Shown here piece by piece: positions 11,514-19,416 of a stretch of 30,855 nt of DNA (its first letter is position 1; each line of letters opens with the position of its first letter). Below the pieces are notes generated by a model, which was not told where the DNA came from, did not search any database, and was given only the letters and a program-made list of their open reading frames with translations. Source of the DNA: a virus; the IMG/VR virus record IMGVR_UViG_3300033156_000249, positions 1 to 30,855 of that record. One strand, written 5' to 3'. Position numbers and translations under genes: made by a program.

Positions 11514-14315
11514 ATGGCTCGCCAGTGTGAAAACGCGGGTACTGATGCTTGCATTGCTGAGGCTCTCGGCTACCCCCCCGACGAAGCCCTAGCTGATGAC
11601 GTGCTGAATGCCACGGAGCAATGTCCTCATTTCCATGAACTCTCCGAGGACGAAACCTGCCCCTACGCCGACTGGCTCCGAGAATACACGGAATACACGG
11701 ACAAGGAACGTGAGGCTCTGCGCAAGGCGCGGGACGCCAGGAGCCGCAGGTATGGCATTGAGGTTCTGCCCCAGGGCCATCTCACGAAACCTGGAGAGTA
11801 CAAGAATATCGCGGACAATGATTTCGGCGACCCTGTGAACTGGCTTTACCCGATAGATGCCTCACACGTCAGGGCTGCCATCACTTACATGGCGAAAAAC
11901 TATAAGCAGTATAAGAAGACCGCCTCGCGGAGGGTTGTCTGGAATCGCATTATAGCCGCCGCGAGGAGCAATGGCATCAAGCACAAGTACAATACAGCTA
12001 GTCCCCTCGATAGGCTCCTGAATCCATCGCTCAAGCGTTGGGCCAAGAAGAATGCAGGCATGGGCGCGGAGAGCATAGAGGCCGCCCAGGCAGCGATTAG
12101 CGAGGCTGCTACCATCGCCGATGCTATGAGGGCCGAGAGCGAAGCATTCATTGCCCTAGAAGGTACGGAGGGGATAGAGCAGGACGCTTGGCGCAAGGTA
12201 CTTGAACAAGCCGACCATAGGCTACGCTCACTTGCGGAAGAGCAAGGCCTTGATGTTATCGAGGACGCGTACGCCAATGACAAGCCGCAGATTGACGAGG
12301 GCGCTACCGTGGGGGAGGGAGAAGTCCCCATCACGGGTACGTTTGCTCGCGTCAACATTCTTACTGCCAACGGTCGGGTGTATCCTCAAAGCGTGTGGGA
12401 AGCCAATGAAGACCACATCGAGGCTATGCTCATGAACGGGAAGCTAATCGGAATGGAGGGCCACCCAGGGTGGTTCTCGCCTGGGACTGACCTCGGCAAG
12501 ATTAGCGTACTGTTCACCGACATCTGGCAGGACAGAGACCGGATGCGGTATAAGGCGAAGGTGCTGAATACCGCATCTGGCGAGAACCTGAAGCAGCTTA
12601 TTCGGGCCGGAGTAGGCGTCGAGTGGAGCACGCGAGGGTTCGGTTCGGTGGAGAAGGAGGAGTGGGAGAACGGCGAGGAGGTAGAAGTCGTTCAGGACGA
12701 CTATGTGCTGGCTGCGATAGACTCGGTGTTTGAGGGCGCAGCCCCTGACACCAGCATTCAGGTCATACAACCTGAGGAGCAGACAGCACAGACGGAACCG
12801 AACGTTCAAGAGTCGCAAAAGGAGGATACGATGGCTACTCAGAAGGGCCAAGAAGACGTTATTAAGGAGACCGTAGAGAAGGTTGTAGAGGAGAAGCCGC
12901 CACAGGCTGTTCCAGAAGATACCGCCGAACTCAAGGCTCGCCTTGAGAAGCTGGAGCAGGAAGAGGCCTTGCGTGCGCAGAGGGAAGCCCTCTCCGCCCA
13001 TGTTGAGGAGAAGATTGCCGCTGAAGAGGTCGCGGCACTTCCAGCAGAACTGCGCAGCCGCTTGGAGAGTGCCCTCACGAAATGCACAAGCGTCGAGGAC
13101 ATTGACAAGACCTTCGAGGTGCTCTATGCGCCTATGAAGGAGGCTGCCGAGATTAAGGCGAAGGCCGGTGTTGGTATTCAGGTACACGCCGACGACGAAA
13201 CCGAACTGCTTGCCTCAGAGCGCCGACCGTTGCCTGAGACTCCCGCCGAGGTAGTCAATCAACTTGTTGAGGGTCTCGTAGCCGACGGTATGAGGGATAC
13301 GGGCGAGGACAATCCCACGAACCCCGTATGGTGCTTCCGTCGGATAATTGAGAACTATCAGAAGGAGCATCCATACTACATCAACGTTCTGACCCGCGAG
13401 GGCTTTGCCCGCCACCAGAGTCTCGTGGAGGCGACCACAAGTTCAGACATAGCCGTTGGCGCGCCGTACATCTTGCCGCTATTCCGCAGGACGTTCCCGA
13501 GGCTCATTGCTCAAGAACTTTGCTCCGTGCAGCCGATTGATAGGCCGGACGGCAAGGTATTCTTCCTGAATCCATTGGCCAAGCCAAGCGACAGTCGGCT
13601 TGACCAGAGTGCCAACTTCGATAGCACGTATGCTGACCACACGGAGGAGGCGGCTAAGGCGCGGGTGGGCCTCTCTATCACCGAGGCGTCTATTAGCGCC
13701 ACGGAGAAGTCAATTGAAGCGAAGTGGACCTCCGTGCTCCAGCAGGACATTGCAGCGTATCACGGTCTGAATGCCGAAGAGGAGTTGCTTAACATTGCGG
13801 CTAACGAAATCGCCCGCGAGGTTAACTACACCATCCTTGAGGATATGCGAAGCAATGCCTCTGGGTCCTCGATGACCTTTGAGTTCATTTCCCGCGCAGG
13901 CGGGGAGATTGCCAGCAAGAAGTACCGACGCCCCAACTGGCTTGTGTGTGACCCGATTGCAGCGTCTCGTTTCTCGGCGCTTAATAACTTCGTGGCGGCT
14001 GCGCCAGACGAGCAGAATACCTTCGGTATTGATGTAACGTATGAGGGTGTTCTTTCTAACCGCTGGCGCGTGTACTCCGTCGGCTGGTTCACCACGGACA
14101 CGATAATGCTTGGCTATAAGGGCCAGGACTGGAATGACACGGCCTACATCTACGCACCGTATGTTCCGGTCTATGTCTCGCCGAGCAGCTACAACACGAG
14201 CACCAACATCGCCAGCCGGTCGGTGAACACTCGGTACGCCACCTATCTTGTGGACGGCGACTTCTTCGGGCTGGTGACGATTGACTCCGGTACTGCTGGC
14301 ACAGACCTAACGTAG
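11514..14315 (+). CDS. Fusion polyprotein: DUF6582-like region, prohead protease, scaffold, major capsid protein
   Basis: One uninterrupted frame of 933 aa. Residues 1-60 are Cys-containing. Residues 78-180 resemble DUF6582-type phage domains (HLTKPGEYKNIADNDFGDPV, NWLYPIDASHVRAAI). Residues 268-415 resemble a gp21-like prohead protease, with His317 in GMEGHPG and Ser372 in EWSTRGFGS as candidate catalytic residues. Residues 445-545 are acidic coiled coil, as in scaffolds. Residues 645-933 resemble T4 gp23-like HK97-fold capsid (LPLFRRTFPRLIAQEL, SVQPIDRPDGKVFFLNPLAK). ATG 12831 (Met440) is preceded by AAGGAGGATACG, a full SD inside the frame, so a 494-aa scaffold-capsid protein is probably also made. 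The single Gln codon CAA at residue 435 is one change from TAA. Two genes merged by stop loss is therefore a real alternative. Confidence 0.85.
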   Translation: MARQCENAGTDACIAEALGYPPDEALADDVLNATEQCPHFHELSEDETCPYADWLREYTEYTDKEREALRKARDARSRRYGIEVLPQGHLTKPGEYKNIADNDFGDPVNWLYPIDASHVRAAITYMAKNYKQYKKTASRRVVWNRIIAAARSNGIKHKYNTASPLDRLLNPSLKRWAKKNAGMGAESIEAAQAAISEAATIADAMRAESEAFIALEGTEGIEQDAWRKVLEQADHRLRSLAEEQGLDVIEDAYANDKPQIDEGATVGEGEVPITGTFARVNILTANGRVYPQSVWEANEDHIEAMLMNGKLIGMEGHPGWFSPGTDLGKISVLFTDIWQDRDRMRYKAKVLNTASGENLKQLIRAGVGVEWSTRGFGSVEKEEWENGEEVEVVQDDYVLAAIDSVFEGAAPDTSIQVIQPEEQTAQTEPNVQESQKEDTMATQKGQEDVIKETVEKVVEEKPPQAVPEDTAELKARLEKLEQEEALRAQREALSAHVEEKIAAEEVAALPAELRSRLESALTKCTSVEDIDKTFEVLYAPMKEAAEIKAKAGVGIQVHADDETELLASERRPLPETPAEVVNQLVEGLVADGMRDTGEDNPTNPVWCFRRIIENYQKEHPYYINVLTREGFARHQSLVEATTSSDIAVGAPYILPLFRRTFPRLIAQELCSVQPIDRPDGKVFFLNPLAKPSDSRLDQSANFDSTYADHTEEAAKARVGLSITEASISATEKSIEAKWTSVLQQDIAAYHGLNAEEELLNIAANEIAREVNYTILEDMRSNASGSSMTFEFISRAGGEIASKKYRRPNWLVCDPIAASRFSALNNFVAAAPDEQNTFGIDVTYEGVLSNRWRVYSVGWFTTDTIMLGYKGQDWNDTAYIYAPYVPVYVSPSSYNTSTNIASRSVNTRYATYLVDGDFFGLVTIDSGTAGTDLT
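12821..12833 (+). promoter_or_regulatory. Internal ribosome-binding site and start within the capsid polyprotein frame
   Basis: GGAGG (12821-12825) is preceded by AAAA and followed after 5 nt by ATG 12831, in frame with the 933-codon gene. It is as strong as any start in the window. It should produce a separate scaffold-major capsid protein, comparable in principle to lambda Nu3, which starts inside gene C. Confidence 0.75.
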
Positions 14316-14326
14316 GCTCAAACAAA

Positions 14327-14359
14327 GGGGAGGGTGGGCTAGAATGGCTTGCCCTCCCC
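14327..14359. other. Hairpin downstream of the capsid stop
   Basis: GGGGAGGG (14327-14334) pairs with CCCTCCCC (14352-14359) around a 17-nt loop, 12 bp after the capsid TAG and just before the SD of the next ORF. There is no T-tract. It could reduce expression of the downstream gene relative to capsid or protect the mRNA 3' end. Confidence 0.5.
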
Positions 14360-14381
14360 GACTATGCAGAGGAGGCATAGC

Positions 14382-14588
14382 ATGGCTAATCCCTTCGTGC
14401 CATATCGCAGAGGGGGTAGCAGCACACACAACCCGCGTGGGCAACGTCGCCCACGCGATGGGCGCGGCGGAGGTACTGGTATGCCAGGTGGTCTGAGGCG
14501 AGGACGGAACACCGGTGGCTGTTCCCAAGGCGGAGTGGGGCACGGACGTGGTGGTGGGCGAGGAGGCGGCAGAAACCGCCAGGGGTGA
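14382..14588 (+). CDS. Short ORF after capsid; possibly a frameshifted head-decoration-like gene
   Basis: ATG 14382 has a very good SD (AGAGGAGG). The frame gives 68 aa starting MANPFVPYRRGGSSTHNPRG, and turns into a Gly/Arg-rich sequence typical of out-of-frame reading. In the neighbouring frame the same DNA reads GVAAHTTRVGNVAHAMGAAE, then a TGA, then GEDGTPVAVPKAEWGTDVVV, which looks more protein-like and resembles small head-decoration proteins that begin with N-P-F-x-P-Y. Losing one G in the run at about 14411-14415 would join the start to that frame. I therefore suspect a damaged decoration gene. If the frame is real as it stands, it is a basic 68-aa protein. The stop at 14588 lies 34 bp before a terminator hairpin. 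Confidence 0.4.
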   Translation: MANPFVPYRRGGSSTHNPRGQRRPRDGRGGGTGMPGGLRRGRNTGGCSQGGVGHGRGGGRGGGRNRQG

Positions 14589-14622
14589 GACGCCGTACGG
14601 CTGTTGTTATTACACCGCAGAG

Positions 14623-14658
14623 AGGGGCAACCCCACACAGAAGCACGGGGTCGCCCCT
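14623..14658. terminator. Bidirectional terminator hairpin between convergent modules
   Basis: AGGGGCAACCCC (14623-14634) pairs with GGGGTCGCCCCT (14647-14658) in a 12-bp stem with one wobble position and a 12-nt loop. On the plus strand it is followed by CCCTTATTT. It lies between the end of the rightward head genes and the end of the leftward genes, exactly where a shared terminator is expected. Confidence 0.65.
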
Positions 14659-14673
14659 CCCTTATTTGCTGGG

Positions 14674-15148
14674 CTATTGGCCGAGGTAGGAAATGCCTAG
14701 CTGGCAGCAGCCAATGCCATTGCGCCTTGATGGTGCCATCTGCGTTCAGATTGTAGCAAGCAGTCACTCGCACGAGTTGGCGGTAGATAACCCCCTCCCT
14801 CGGATACCAGATGGCCCCTGTGCCTTCGGGGACGGCATAGAGGAAGGTATTCAGAACGCGGGTGGCGGTGATGCTTCCCTCCACTGCCGTGCAGGAGCAT
14901 ATCTGCCGCTGAAGCAGATAGCCCCTAGTGACGCTTCCCCCGGCAATGTCTACGAGGCTCTCTGCGGGTGGTGCAGACGTTGCGGGGCCGATGACTTGCC
15001 CATTGCCCGACACCCAATAGTCGTGCGAGCAAGTCCACGTCCCTGCTTGGCGCAATGTGTATTGGCTGTCTGGCAAGGCCATGTTGGGCGCTGCTGTTGC
15101 GCCGATACAGATTGCCAAGGCCAGCAGCACAACTGTAAGTCTCTTCAT
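14674..15148 (-). pseudogene. Secreted protein gene with an apparent one-base frameshift near its end
   Basis: ATG 15148 has SD AAAGGAGG. The product begins with a signal peptide (MKRLTVVLLALAICIGATAA), followed by an exported domain of about 120 aa with several Cys (TWTCSHDYW, RQICSCTA) that may form disulfides. After NLNADGTIK the same frame runs on into an Arg/Pro-rich stretch as far as 14339. The adjacent frame gives RNGIGCCQLGISYLGQ and a TAG at 14674-14676, only 15 bp before the terminator hairpin. One extra G in AAGGCGC explains the switch. I take 14674 as the true end and the longer frame as run-on. Function is unknown; it may be a surface or periplasmic protein expressed during infection or lysogeny. 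Confidence 0.55.
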
Positions 15149-15188
15149 TGGAACTGCCTCCTTTCTTGCTAGATTGTGGGCACACCAC

Positions 15189-15659
15189 TCAAGCCCAAGG
15201 GTCTATGTCCTCATCGTCGTCAAGGAGTTCCTCGTAGTCCACGGGTTCGTCCTTCTCACGCCGACGCGGCCTCTCATCATCCTCGTCACGTGACCGCCTG
15301 CGCGAGGGGCGTTCATCCTCGTCATAGTCTCTCCTGCGCTTCTTCTCCCAACTACGCACCTTGATGAAGTCCACCCGATAGGCGTTGACGCTATGTGCCC
15401 GCCTGCGGCCCGAATCGTCCTCCCACGTCCTCTCGCGGAGCGAACCCTGCACAATCACCTGGTCGCCCTTGGAGAGGTTCTCTAGCACCGCATCGGCCTG
15501 CTGCCTGAAGCACACGACATCAATCCACATGGGTTCGTCATCATCTTGGTCTGTGTCCACAGCGATACGGAAGGCGGCCATTGTATCGCCGCTGCGTGTC
15601 TCCACCTCCTTGGGGTCTTTGCCTAGCCTGCCCATGAGTATAACCGAGTTGACTGACAT
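15189..15659 (-). CDS. ssb: Single-stranded DNA-binding protein
   Basis: The product is 156 aa with SD AGGAGGGATACG before ATG 15659. Residues 1-105 show the SSB OB fold: MSVNSVILMGRLGKDPKEVE, FRIAVDTDQDDDEPMWIDVV, a Q-A-D-A-V-L-x-N-L segment, GDQVIVQGSLRERTWEDDSG and YRVDFIKV. The tail is a low-complexity Arg/Asp/Glu linker ending DDDEDIDPWA, an acidic tip where bacterial SSBs usually end D-x-P-F. The Phe-less tip (PWA) may change interaction with host repair and replication proteins. It would bind ssDNA during phage replication. It sits unusually far from other replication genes, downstream of a zinc-ribbon gene and the sugar cassette. Confidence 0.9.
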   Translation of the reverse strand: MSVNSVILMGRLGKDPKEVETRSGDTMAAFRIAVDTDQDDDEPMWIDVVCFRQQADAVLENLSKGDQVIVQGSLRERTWEDDSGRRRAHSVNAYRVDFIKVRSWEKKRRRDYDEDERPSRRRSRDEDDERPRRREKDEPVDYEELLDDDEDIDPWA

Positions 15660-15669
15660 CGTATCCCTC

Positions 15670-15843
15670 CTAGTACACCTGCTTGCCGATGGTCTTACAC
15701 TTGGGGCATTGAATGTCCCTGTCGTCTACTATATCCCAGTGGCCGTTCACCCGCTGAACGAAGACATCCCACTTGGTGCCGCAGCGGGGGCATTCATACA
15801 CTAGCACGTCGTGTCCCTCGTACTGCCTGACGCCTGCGCCCAT
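15670..15843 (-). CDS. Small zinc-ribbon protein
   Basis: The product is 57 aa starting MGAGVRQYEGHDVLVYECPR. ATG 15843 with SD AGGAGG is chosen; the longer frame reads back through the palindrome (GTG 15879) and is not credible. CPRC and CPKC, 28 residues apart, form a zinc ribbon around a GTKWDVFVQRVNGHWD core. Palindrome site 2 lies 20 bp upstream of the ATG, so this gene and the SSB gene 10 bp downstream are probably controlled by it. Role unknown, likely nucleic-acid binding. Confidence 0.65.
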   Translation of the reverse strand: MGAGVRQYEGHDVLVYECPRCGTKWDVFVQRVNGHWDIVDDRDIQCPKCKTIGKQVY

Positions 15844-15863
15844 CTGCTTGCCTCCTGAAGATT

Positions 15864-15879
15864 GTGGAACCGGTTCCAC
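15864..15879. promoter_or_regulatory. 16-bp palindrome, operator site 2
   Basis: This perfect GTGGAACCGGTTCCAC copy sits between the glycosyltransferase end and the zinc-ribbon/SSB pair, 7 nt before the SD. A TATGAT -10-like hexamer lies upstream (15903-15908, minus strand) with a poorly spaced TTGATT, so the palindrome would fall in the leader, downstream of the start site. This position suits an elongation roadblock or stoperator. Confidence 0.75.
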
Positions 15880-15914
15880 TATTGCCTACCCCACGCATTC
15901 CTATCATACCCCGC

Positions 15915-16935
15915 TCAACGCGAAATCAAACCTTCATATACCTTCCGATATGCCTCCGCCACTAGCTCGACATCCCACGCTTCTGCCGTCCGTTGTGCCC
16001 GCACGTTGCGTGCTCCGGCCGCGATGGGGTCTTCTGTAACCTTCTTTACGCCCTGGGCAATCGCTTCCGCTCGCTGACCGCTCTACGATTATCCCATCAT
16101 CACGGTCTGGCGACACAAGTTCGTTCAGAGCGGGCACATCGGGCACCACCACGTTCTTGCCAGCGGCCATAGCCTCCGCAATCACTAGCCCGAAGCCCTC
16201 GCGTTCCGAGGTGCTGATGACCACATCGGCCAACCTATACGCCACGAGCATAGCATGAGGCGGAACATAGGGAACCCACGTCACCCTCCCTTGGAGGGCT
16301 TTGACTCTCTCCTCGAAGTCAAAGTCAAGCTTCGGTTCGGCCTCGCGCAGGTAGAAGTCCCCTACGATAAGGAAGTGATAGCGGGGTAGAAGGTCTATCA
16401 CCTCGAAGAGAAGAGCCACGTCCTTCGGCGGGTGCATACTGTTTAGCCTGCCCGACCAGAGTACTATCGGCGATAGAAAGGGTAGCCTCCACCTTGCCCG
16501 CCAGGTATTCAGAGGCAGGAAGCCGACACGTTGTGCGAGGTATTTCGTGTCCACGCCAGGGGCGATGATGGCAGTACAAATCAAACCGTTCTTGCTGATG
16601 CCATCCGCAACCGCCCGCGAGACTGCTACTACTGCAACGGGTTGTTTCAGTTCGCGCACGAGTGTTGCTTCGTCGGCGGTGGGCACATTGTGGAATGTCA
16701 CGACAACGGGGATGTCCCTCCAAGGAAGCCTCGGCAGCAGCGACGCCCCGTGGCAATGCACTACGTCGGGTTCGCCCTTGCTTCCTAGCAGCCCTTCCTT
16801 GGGGAAGAAATACGTGTCGGTGGCAAAGGCCAAGGTATGCCTGTACTCTGGTAGATAGCGGGCTAGGTTGAGGATGACGCGCTCGCGCCCACCGGGTGCC
16901 CAGAAGGGAGCAATATGCTCGATTGTTAGTCCCAA
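15915..16935 (-). pseudogene. GT-B glycosyltransferase (GT4-like), frameshifted by a 4-bp tandem duplication
   Basis: The TTG start at 16935 follows GGGGAGG and overlaps the previous stop. The N-terminus (MGLTIEHIAPFWAPGGRERV) and the C-terminal domain (SPIVLWSGRLNSMHPPKDVA, STSEREGFGLVIAEAMAAGK) are those of a retaining GT-B enzyme; the E-x-F-G-L-x-x-x-E motif is present. After GIIVERSA the readable frame turns into Arg/Gly-rich sequence ending at 15934. The other frame reads EAIAQGVKKVTEDPIAAGAR and VELVAEAYRKVYEGLISR to a TGA at 15915, which is the expected final helix. The cause is AGCG repeated twice (16068-16075); removing one copy restores the frame. The enzyme would transfer a sugar from a nucleotide donor. 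The damaged end may abolish folding or be an assembly error. Confidence 0.7.
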
Positions 16936-17849
16936 GACAGCCTCCCCGTGCTTCGTCGCCTCTTGGCGACCGTGATGACCTTCCGCGCCAGTTCATTCTG
17001 CTTGTCAGCATTTCGCCTGGAGATTTGCTCCTCGTGCCTGCGATAGTAGGCCAGCACAGCGTCTACTAGCACGAACCTCGCGCCTGCTTCCTCCGCTCTC
17101 AGGGCAAAGTCCAAGTCTATCGCCGCCTCAAGCCCCTCGTCGAAGCCCCCTATCGCCCGCCACACAACCTTGCGGTATGCCCGAAACCCGAAGCTCAAGC
17201 TGCCCTCACAGAAGACACCAGGGTAATATGCGGGTCGCCTTACAAGTTGATTCCCGCCCCCGACCTTTTGGCAATGACCATACACGTAGTCTGCTTCCTC
17301 AAGGGCCTTGACCGCGAGACCGAGGGCATTGTCTGCAAGTCTGTCATCATCATCTATCTCGGCTATGATTTCTCCGCTTGCTACCATGTTACCCACATTC
17401 CGCGCCCGCGAAACACCTTGCTGCTCGGCAAGCCGTACATACGTGGCACCATAAGAGGCGGCGCACGTGCACGCCCCCTCGTGTTCGCTGGCATCATCTA
17501 CTACGATGACCTCCTTGGGTTCGTAGGGTTGACGTGCCACACTCGCTAGGCACTCGTTGAGCATCTGGAGACGGTTGCGCGTTGGGATGACAATAGAGAC
17601 AAGGGGGTACTCATGGAGTTGAGAGGATGATAGGACGGGTGCAGAAACTACCGTGGGAGGCGCAGGTGAGTACTCTTCAATGGGCAGACCTGCTGCTGCT
17701 GCGTCTACGTCTGCGACATCTGCACTCTCTCCAGGATAGAGCGTGCGGTTCCCCACCTTGATAGGCATCGTGTTCGTGTTGCGGACATGCACAACCCGTC
17801 CCTTGCCTATTAGCTTGAGGGTGCCCTTAGCTCGTCTTACCGTTGGCAT
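16926..17849 (-). CDS. GT-A glycosyltransferase (GT2-like) with extra N-terminal module
   Basis: The product is 307 aa. ATG 17849 follows GAGGGGCACAG and overlaps the epimerase end. Residues 83-190 form the GT2 nucleotide-binding half (PLVSIVIPTRNRLQMLNECL, VIVVDDAS, SRARNVGN, and the metal-binding AEIDDDD). Later GGFDE ... DLDFALRAEEAG is the usual acceptor-side motif. The first 60 residues are unusual: RRAKGTLKLIGKGRVVHVRN followed by a short beta-like stretch and an acidic linker. A similar module begins the GT4 gene at 21393-22712. The likely role is adding a sugar to a phage structural protein or surface glycan, cytoplasmic and using NDP-sugar. Confidence 0.8.
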   Translation of the reverse strand: MPTVRRAKGTLKLIGKGRVVHVRNTNTMPIKVGNRTLYPGESADVADVDAAAAGLPIEEYSPAPPTVVSAPVLSSSQLHEYPLVSIVIPTRNRLQMLNECLASVARQPYEPKEVIVVDDASEHEGACTCAASYGATYVRLAEQQGVSRARNVGNMVASGEIIAEIDDDDRLADNALGLAVKALEEADYVYGHCQKVGGGNQLVRRPAYYPGVFCEGSLSFGFRAYRKVVWRAIGGFDEGLEAAIDLDFALRAEEAGARFVLVDAVLAYYRRHEEQISRRNADKQNELARKVITVAKRRRSTGRLSWD

Positions 17850-18903
17850 CTGTGCCCCTCGACAGTACGCTGCCGAACTCTTGGGTTATATGTTCGCCCT
17901 CTTGCAAAGCAGTAAGCCAGTTGATGTTTCTCGTCTCAAGGTCAAAGAAGTCGGCATCATGAGCAAGGAGACTATCTACCATAGCAGCTACGCCCCGCTG
18001 GGGTTCCCATCCCAGAACTCTTCGCATCTTCGAGGAGTCCAAGTCATAGCTTCTACCCTCCGAACGCGACCAGTCACCTACCACGCGGACATCATAGCCG
18101 CGCTTGTTCAGCAACTCTGCAATCCAGAGGGCCAGACTTGCTATTGCGTAGCCCTCTCCTATAAGGCTCTCCGCACCGTGTGGCGTCCGACGGTGCGCCA
18201 CATTGAAGACCTCGCCTGCTATTGGCGCATCCACTTCTAGGAAGCGCACATGCGCCTCGGCTACGTCCTGTACGTCTATTAGGGGCCGCCGTGCCTCGCC
18301 TCCAGCGTGTACGCTAATCTTGCCCTTGAGCAATGCCCACATGACCATTGTGTTCACCACAAGGTCCCAGCGCATTCTTGGCGACCAGCCGCTTACCGTC
18401 GCCTGTCTGAGAATCACAGGCTCGAAACCGTCACCTGCCAGTGGGATAAGCTCTCTCTCAGCATCCAACTTGCTTTGCGCGTAGTAACTCTGCGGCTCAA
18501 GTTCATTGTCCTCTGTAAGACCAACCTTGTGCGAAAAGCCATACACGGATGCAGAGGAGGCAAACGTAAAGCGGCGAATACCCGCATGTTTAGCTTGTCG
18601 TGCCATAGTTGCAGTAGCATGTACGTTCATCCTGCGGTTCTCTTCGGGCCAGCGTTGTGCAGTAGGGTCATTGCTCAGACCAGAAAGGCAGACGGCAGCA
18701 TCCATGCCTTCGTAGTACCTTGGGTCAAGCTGGCTTATGTCAGCCCTTATTAACTCCACGGGCGGGCTTATTTCCGCCAAGGCGCGGATACCGCTGGGGA
18801 ATAGGCCCTTGTCCACTACGCGGACGTGGTGCCCCCTCTCCACAAGCTGTTGGCAAAGCGGTACACCTATGTAGCCTCCACCTCCAGCCACTAGCACTTG
18901 CAT
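17827..18903 (-). CDS. NAD-dependent epimerase/dehydratase (extended SDR)
   Basis: The product is 358 aa. VLVAGGGGYIGVPLCQQL gives the Rossmann GxxGxxG motif, SSASVYG supplies the catalytic Ser, and YYAQSK the Y-x-x-x-K pair. RRPLIDVQDVAEAHV and GEVFNVAH are usual for nucleotide-sugar epimerases/dehydratases. It would interconvert an NDP-hexose, probably feeding the four glycosyltransferases around it. The start at 18903 is immediately preceded by a hairpin that contains the SD (18905-18924). Length is a little above typical because of a C-terminal tail of about 40 aa (DADFFDLETRNINWL onward). The exact sugar cannot be assigned. Confidence 0.8.
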   Translation of the reverse strand: MQVLVAGGGGYIGVPLCQQLVERGHHVRVVDKGLFPSGIRALAEISPPVELIRADISQLDPRYYEGMDAAVCLSGLSNDPTAQRWPEENRRMNVHATATMARQAKHAGIRRFTFASSASVYGFSHKVGLTEDNELEPQSYYAQSKLDAERELIPLAGDGFEPVILRQATVSGWSPRMRWDLVVNTMVMWALLKGKISVHAGGEARRPLIDVQDVAEAHVRFLEVDAPIAGEVFNVAHRRTPHGAESLIGEGYAIASLALWIAELLNKRGYDVRVVGDWSRSEGRSYDLDSSKMRRVLGWEPQRGVAAMVDSLLAHDADFFDLETRNINWLTALQEGEHITQEFGSVLSRGTDANGKTS

Positions 18904-18904
18904 A

Positions 18905-18924
18905 GCACGAGGCCTCCCTCGTGC
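18905..18924 (-). promoter_or_regulatory. Hairpin enclosing the ribosome-binding site of the epimerase gene
   Basis: On the transcript GCACGAGG and CCTCGTGC form a perfect 8-bp stem around a GAGG loop, ending one base before the ATG at 18901-18903. The SD (GAGGGAGG) is partly in the stem and loop, with another GAGGGAGG upstream. It could lower or regulate translation. Confidence 0.5.
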
Positions 18925-18933
18925 CTCCCTCGC

Positions 18934-19416
18934 CTATTTGAACTCCGTTTGCCACATCTCGCTTGCTTGATGGAAGAAATACGGCCCAACACGTTCCTCG
19001 TCTAGTTCGCCCTTCCTATCCTTGCCCATGTAGGGTTCAGAAGCAATGCTCACTAGAAGCGTTCCGTCTACGAGTGCCTTCCAACCGTGCCAAACGCCAG
19101 GCGGCACGTCCAAGCGTGTGGGCTTTGAAGCAGCAGTAGTGATAGCGTAGACGTTGCCAGAGGGGTCGGGCGGCTCATCAAGCCCTGCGTCCACGAAGAG
19201 GAACTTGGCTGCCCCTCGTGCAATGAAAAATACGTCCCACATCTTAAAGTGTCTATGGAACCCCCTGATGGTGCCCGCTGTGAAATCCTCCACGATATAC
19301 ACTTGCCCAAAGTTCTCGAAGCTCGGTTCGTCACACCTAAACACCTCCACTAGCGAACCCCTATCGTCCACGAAGTGCATAGGCAGCGTTACTACGCGCA
19401 CCTTACCCTCTGACAT
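18934..19416 (-). CDS. RmlC-like cupin, putative dTDP-sugar 3,5-epimerase
   Basis: The product is 160 aa, with SD AGAGGAG before ATG 19416. VDDRGSLVEVFR, GQVYIVEDFTAGTIRGFHRH, DVFFIARGAAKFLFVDA and LDVPPGVWHGWKAL follow the RmlC-type dTDP-4-dehydro-6-deoxyglucose epimerase fold. The G-F-H-R-H segment holds the candidate catalytic His. RmlC epimerises C3 and C5 of the keto-sugar before RmlD reduces it to dTDP-L-rhamnose, and the RmlD gene lies directly upstream. It is shorter than a typical RmlC and the exact isomerase class (3,5- versus single-site) is uncertain. Confidence 0.7.
   Translation of the reverse strand: MSEGKVRVVTLPMHFVDDRGSLVEVFRCDEPSFENFGQVYIVEDFTAGTIRGFHRHFKMWDVFFIARGAAKFLFVDAGLDEPPDPSGNVYAITTAASKPTRLDVPPGVWHGWKALVDGTLLVSIASEPYMGKDRKGELDEERVGPYFFHQASEMWQTEFK

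Noticed and set aside
12444-13187. 247-codon open frame on the minus strand, Leu/Arg-rich
   Set aside because: Antisense to the protease-scaffold part of the capsid frame; composition is that of a complementary-strand shadow.
14339-14676. Arg/Pro-rich extension of the secreted protein frame
   Set aside because: It crosses the terminator hairpin and runs antisense to the ORF after capsid; the adjacent frame gives a better end at 14674.
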